A stretch of 64,000 nt of DNA from Scandinavium manionii (lineage in GTDB: Bacteria; Pseudomonadota; Gammaproteobacteria; Enterobacterales; Enterobacteriaceae), in contig NZ_JALIGC010000036.1 in the NCBI RefSeq assembly GCF_024764775.1, positions 1-64,000 on the forward strand. The letters are read 5' to 3'. The notes beneath the pieces are model-generated. The model searched no databases. It was not told where the DNA came from and was given only the letters and a program-made list of their open reading frames with translations. Below are positions 62,825 to 64,000 of this stretch, piece by piece. Position numbers and translations under genes: made by a program. Position 1 is the stretch's first letter. Every line of letters starts with the position of its first letter.

Positions 62825-64000
62825 TTATTCGTCTTCCAGATACGTGTAGCCATACAAACCGGCTTCAAACTCTTCAAGGAACTGCTGCTGCAGCGCGTCG
62901 TCAAGATCGGTCTGTTTTACCTGGTCACGGAACTGGGTCAGCAGTTTTTTCGGGTCTAGCTGCACGTATTCCAGCATGTCTGCCACGGTGTCACCTTCAT
63001 CGGAAAGCTCCACTTCCACGCTGCCATCAGGGAAGACAAACACGTCCACCGCTTCGGTATCGCCGAACAGGTTATGCATGTTGCCCAGAATTTCCTGGTA
63101 GGCACCGACCATAAAGAAGCCCAGCATCGGCGGGTTCTCCGGATCGTATTCCGGCATTGGCATGGTGGTGGCAATCCCGTCGCCGTCGATGTAATGATCG
63201 ATAGCACCGTCAGAGTCACAGGTAATATCCAGCAGCACAGCACGGCGTTCCGGTACTTGATCCAGCCCTTCCAGCGGCAAGACCGGGAACAGCTGATCGA
63301 TACCCCACGCATCCGGCATAGACTGGAACAGCGAGAAGTTGACGTAAATCTTATCCGCCATACGTTCCTGCAGCTCGTCAATGATCGGACGGTGCGCACG
63401 GTTGCTCGGGTCGAGCTGTTTCTGCACTTCGTGACACATGCTCAGATAAAGCTGCTCTGCCCAGGCGCGTTCCTGCAAATTAAAGGTGCCGGAAGAGTAA
63501 CCAATGTGAATATCATGCAGATCCATCTGGCTATCATGCAGCCATTCGCGCAGCGAACGACGCCCGCCCGGTTCACGCATTTCCTGCCAGGTTTCCCACA
63601 TGCTTTGCAGCGCGCGCTGTGCATCTTCAGCCGGGGCTACTGGCGTGGTGTATTCGTTGCGCTCAACGCCGATGATGTTCGACACCAGCACCGTGTGGTG
63701 AGCGGTCACGGCACGGCCGGACTCGGTAATCACCGTTGGATGTGGCAGACCGTTCTCTTCGCAGGCATCACCGATAGCCCAGATAATGTTGTTCGCGTAC
63801 TCATTAAGGCCATAGTTGACCGAGCAGTCAGACTGCGAACGGGTTCCTTCGTAGTCCACGCCCAAACCGCCGCCGACGTCGAAGCACTGAATGTTCACGC
63901 CGAGCTTATGCAGCTCGACGTAGAAACGGGAAGATTCACGTACGCCGGTGGCGATATCGCGAATGTTCGCCATCTGCGAACCGAGGTGGAAGTGCAGCAA
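62825..64000 (-). CDS. speA: Biosynthetic arginine decarboxylase, C-terminal 391 residues (5' end beyond window)
   Basis: PLP enzyme making agmatine from arginine. Only about the last 60 percent of the usual 658 residues is inside the window; the reading frame is open at the right edge. Visible features are the start of this part HFHLGSQ, the PLP phosphate loop FDVGGGLGVDYEG, TESGRAVTAHHT, and the active-site CDSDGAIDHYIDGDG near the C-terminal domain. The sequence follows E. coli SpeA closely. Confidence 0.97.
   Translation of the reverse strand: MLHFHLGSQMANIRDIATGVRESSRFYVELHKLGVNIQCFDVGGGLGVDYEGTRSQSDCSVNYGLNEYANNIIWAIGDACEENGLPHPTVITESGRAVTAHHTVLVSNIIGVERNEYTTPVAPAEDAQRALQSMWETWQEMREPGGRRSLREWLHDSQMDLHDIHIGYSSGTFNLQERAWAEQLYLSMCHEVQKQLDPSNRAHRPIIDELQERMADKIYVNFSLFQSMPDAWGIDQLFPVLPLEGLDQVPERRAVLLDITCDSDGAIDHYIDGDGIATTMPMPEYDPENPPMLGFFMVGAYQEILGNMHNLFGDTEAVDVFVFPDGSVEVELSDEGDTVADMLEYVQLDPKKLLTQFRDQVKQTDLDDALQQQFLEEFEAGLYGYTYLEDE

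Overview
The window is chromosomal DNA from a member of the Enterobacteriaceae. Gene order and protein sequences follow the E. coli 64-66 min backbone almost gene for gene: glyU-actS, idi, lysS-prfB-recJ-dsbC-xerD, fldB, sdhE-ygfX, ygfZ, trhA, yqfB, bglA, ygfF, gcvPHT, ubiI-ubiH-pepP-ygfB, zapA-ssrS-ygfA, serA, rpiA, argP, yggE, argO, mscS, fbaA-pgk-epd, yggCDFP-cmtAB, tktA, loiP, speB-speA. REP/BIME and ERIC repeats, typical of enterics, lie between genes. Several additions to the E. coli order (AraC-AzlC-AzlD, an RpiR regulator before bglA, an orphan TRAP binding protein, the cluster at 47-62 kb) point to an Enterobacter/Citrobacter/Klebsiella/Kluyvera-like relative. I cannot fix the genus.

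Layout. 1-0.35 kb: the 3' end of an IS3-family transposase, then a tRNA-Gly(CCC) gene. 0.4-9.4 kb: cell-wall amidase activator, isoprenoid, translation and recombination genes, with prfB carrying its autoregulatory +1 frameshift. 9.6-17 kb: ygfZ, an AraC-regulated branched-chain amino-acid exporter pair, trhA, yqfB, an RpiR-bglA unit and ygfF. 17-22 kb: glycine cleavage operon with a PurR box and ERIC/REP repeats. 22-34 kb: ubiquinone hydroxylases, pepP, zapA, 6S RNA, serA, rpiA, argP/argO and a periplasmic TRAP-type binding protein. 34-47 kb: mscS, glycolytic fbaA-pgk-epd, a cmtBA/yggPFDC sugar operon, tktA and loiP. 61.8-64 kb: speB and the 3' part of speA.

The part most worth attention is 47.4-61.8 kb, lying between loiP and speB. 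Fourteen co-directional minus-strand genes form one apparent operon: Rieske ferredoxin, a 102-residue protein of unknown function, single-subunit Rieske oxygenase, SDR, IclR regulator, two-domain extradiol dioxygenase, FAD ferredoxin reductase, MFS transporter, cupin, alpha/beta hydrolase, a second SDR, aspartate-dehydrogenase-like protein, aldehyde dehydrogenase and a ThDP-dependent 2-oxoacid decarboxylase-like enzyme. A second MFS transporter diverges from it. The divergent 428-bp control region holds three copies of a 16-bp palindrome, GTTTCAYNNRTGAAAC, plus a different perfect 16-bp palindrome. This looks like a complete uptake, ring-hydroxylation and ring-cleavage pathway for an unidentified aromatic acid. 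It lacks the usual lower meta-pathway genes (hydratase, aldolase) and carries the ThDP enzyme, ALDH and AspDH-like genes in their place. No integrase, IS or tRNA bounds it, so it looks like settled accessory content rather than a fresh island.

All calls rest on reading the sequence and on recognised family motifs; no database search was run.
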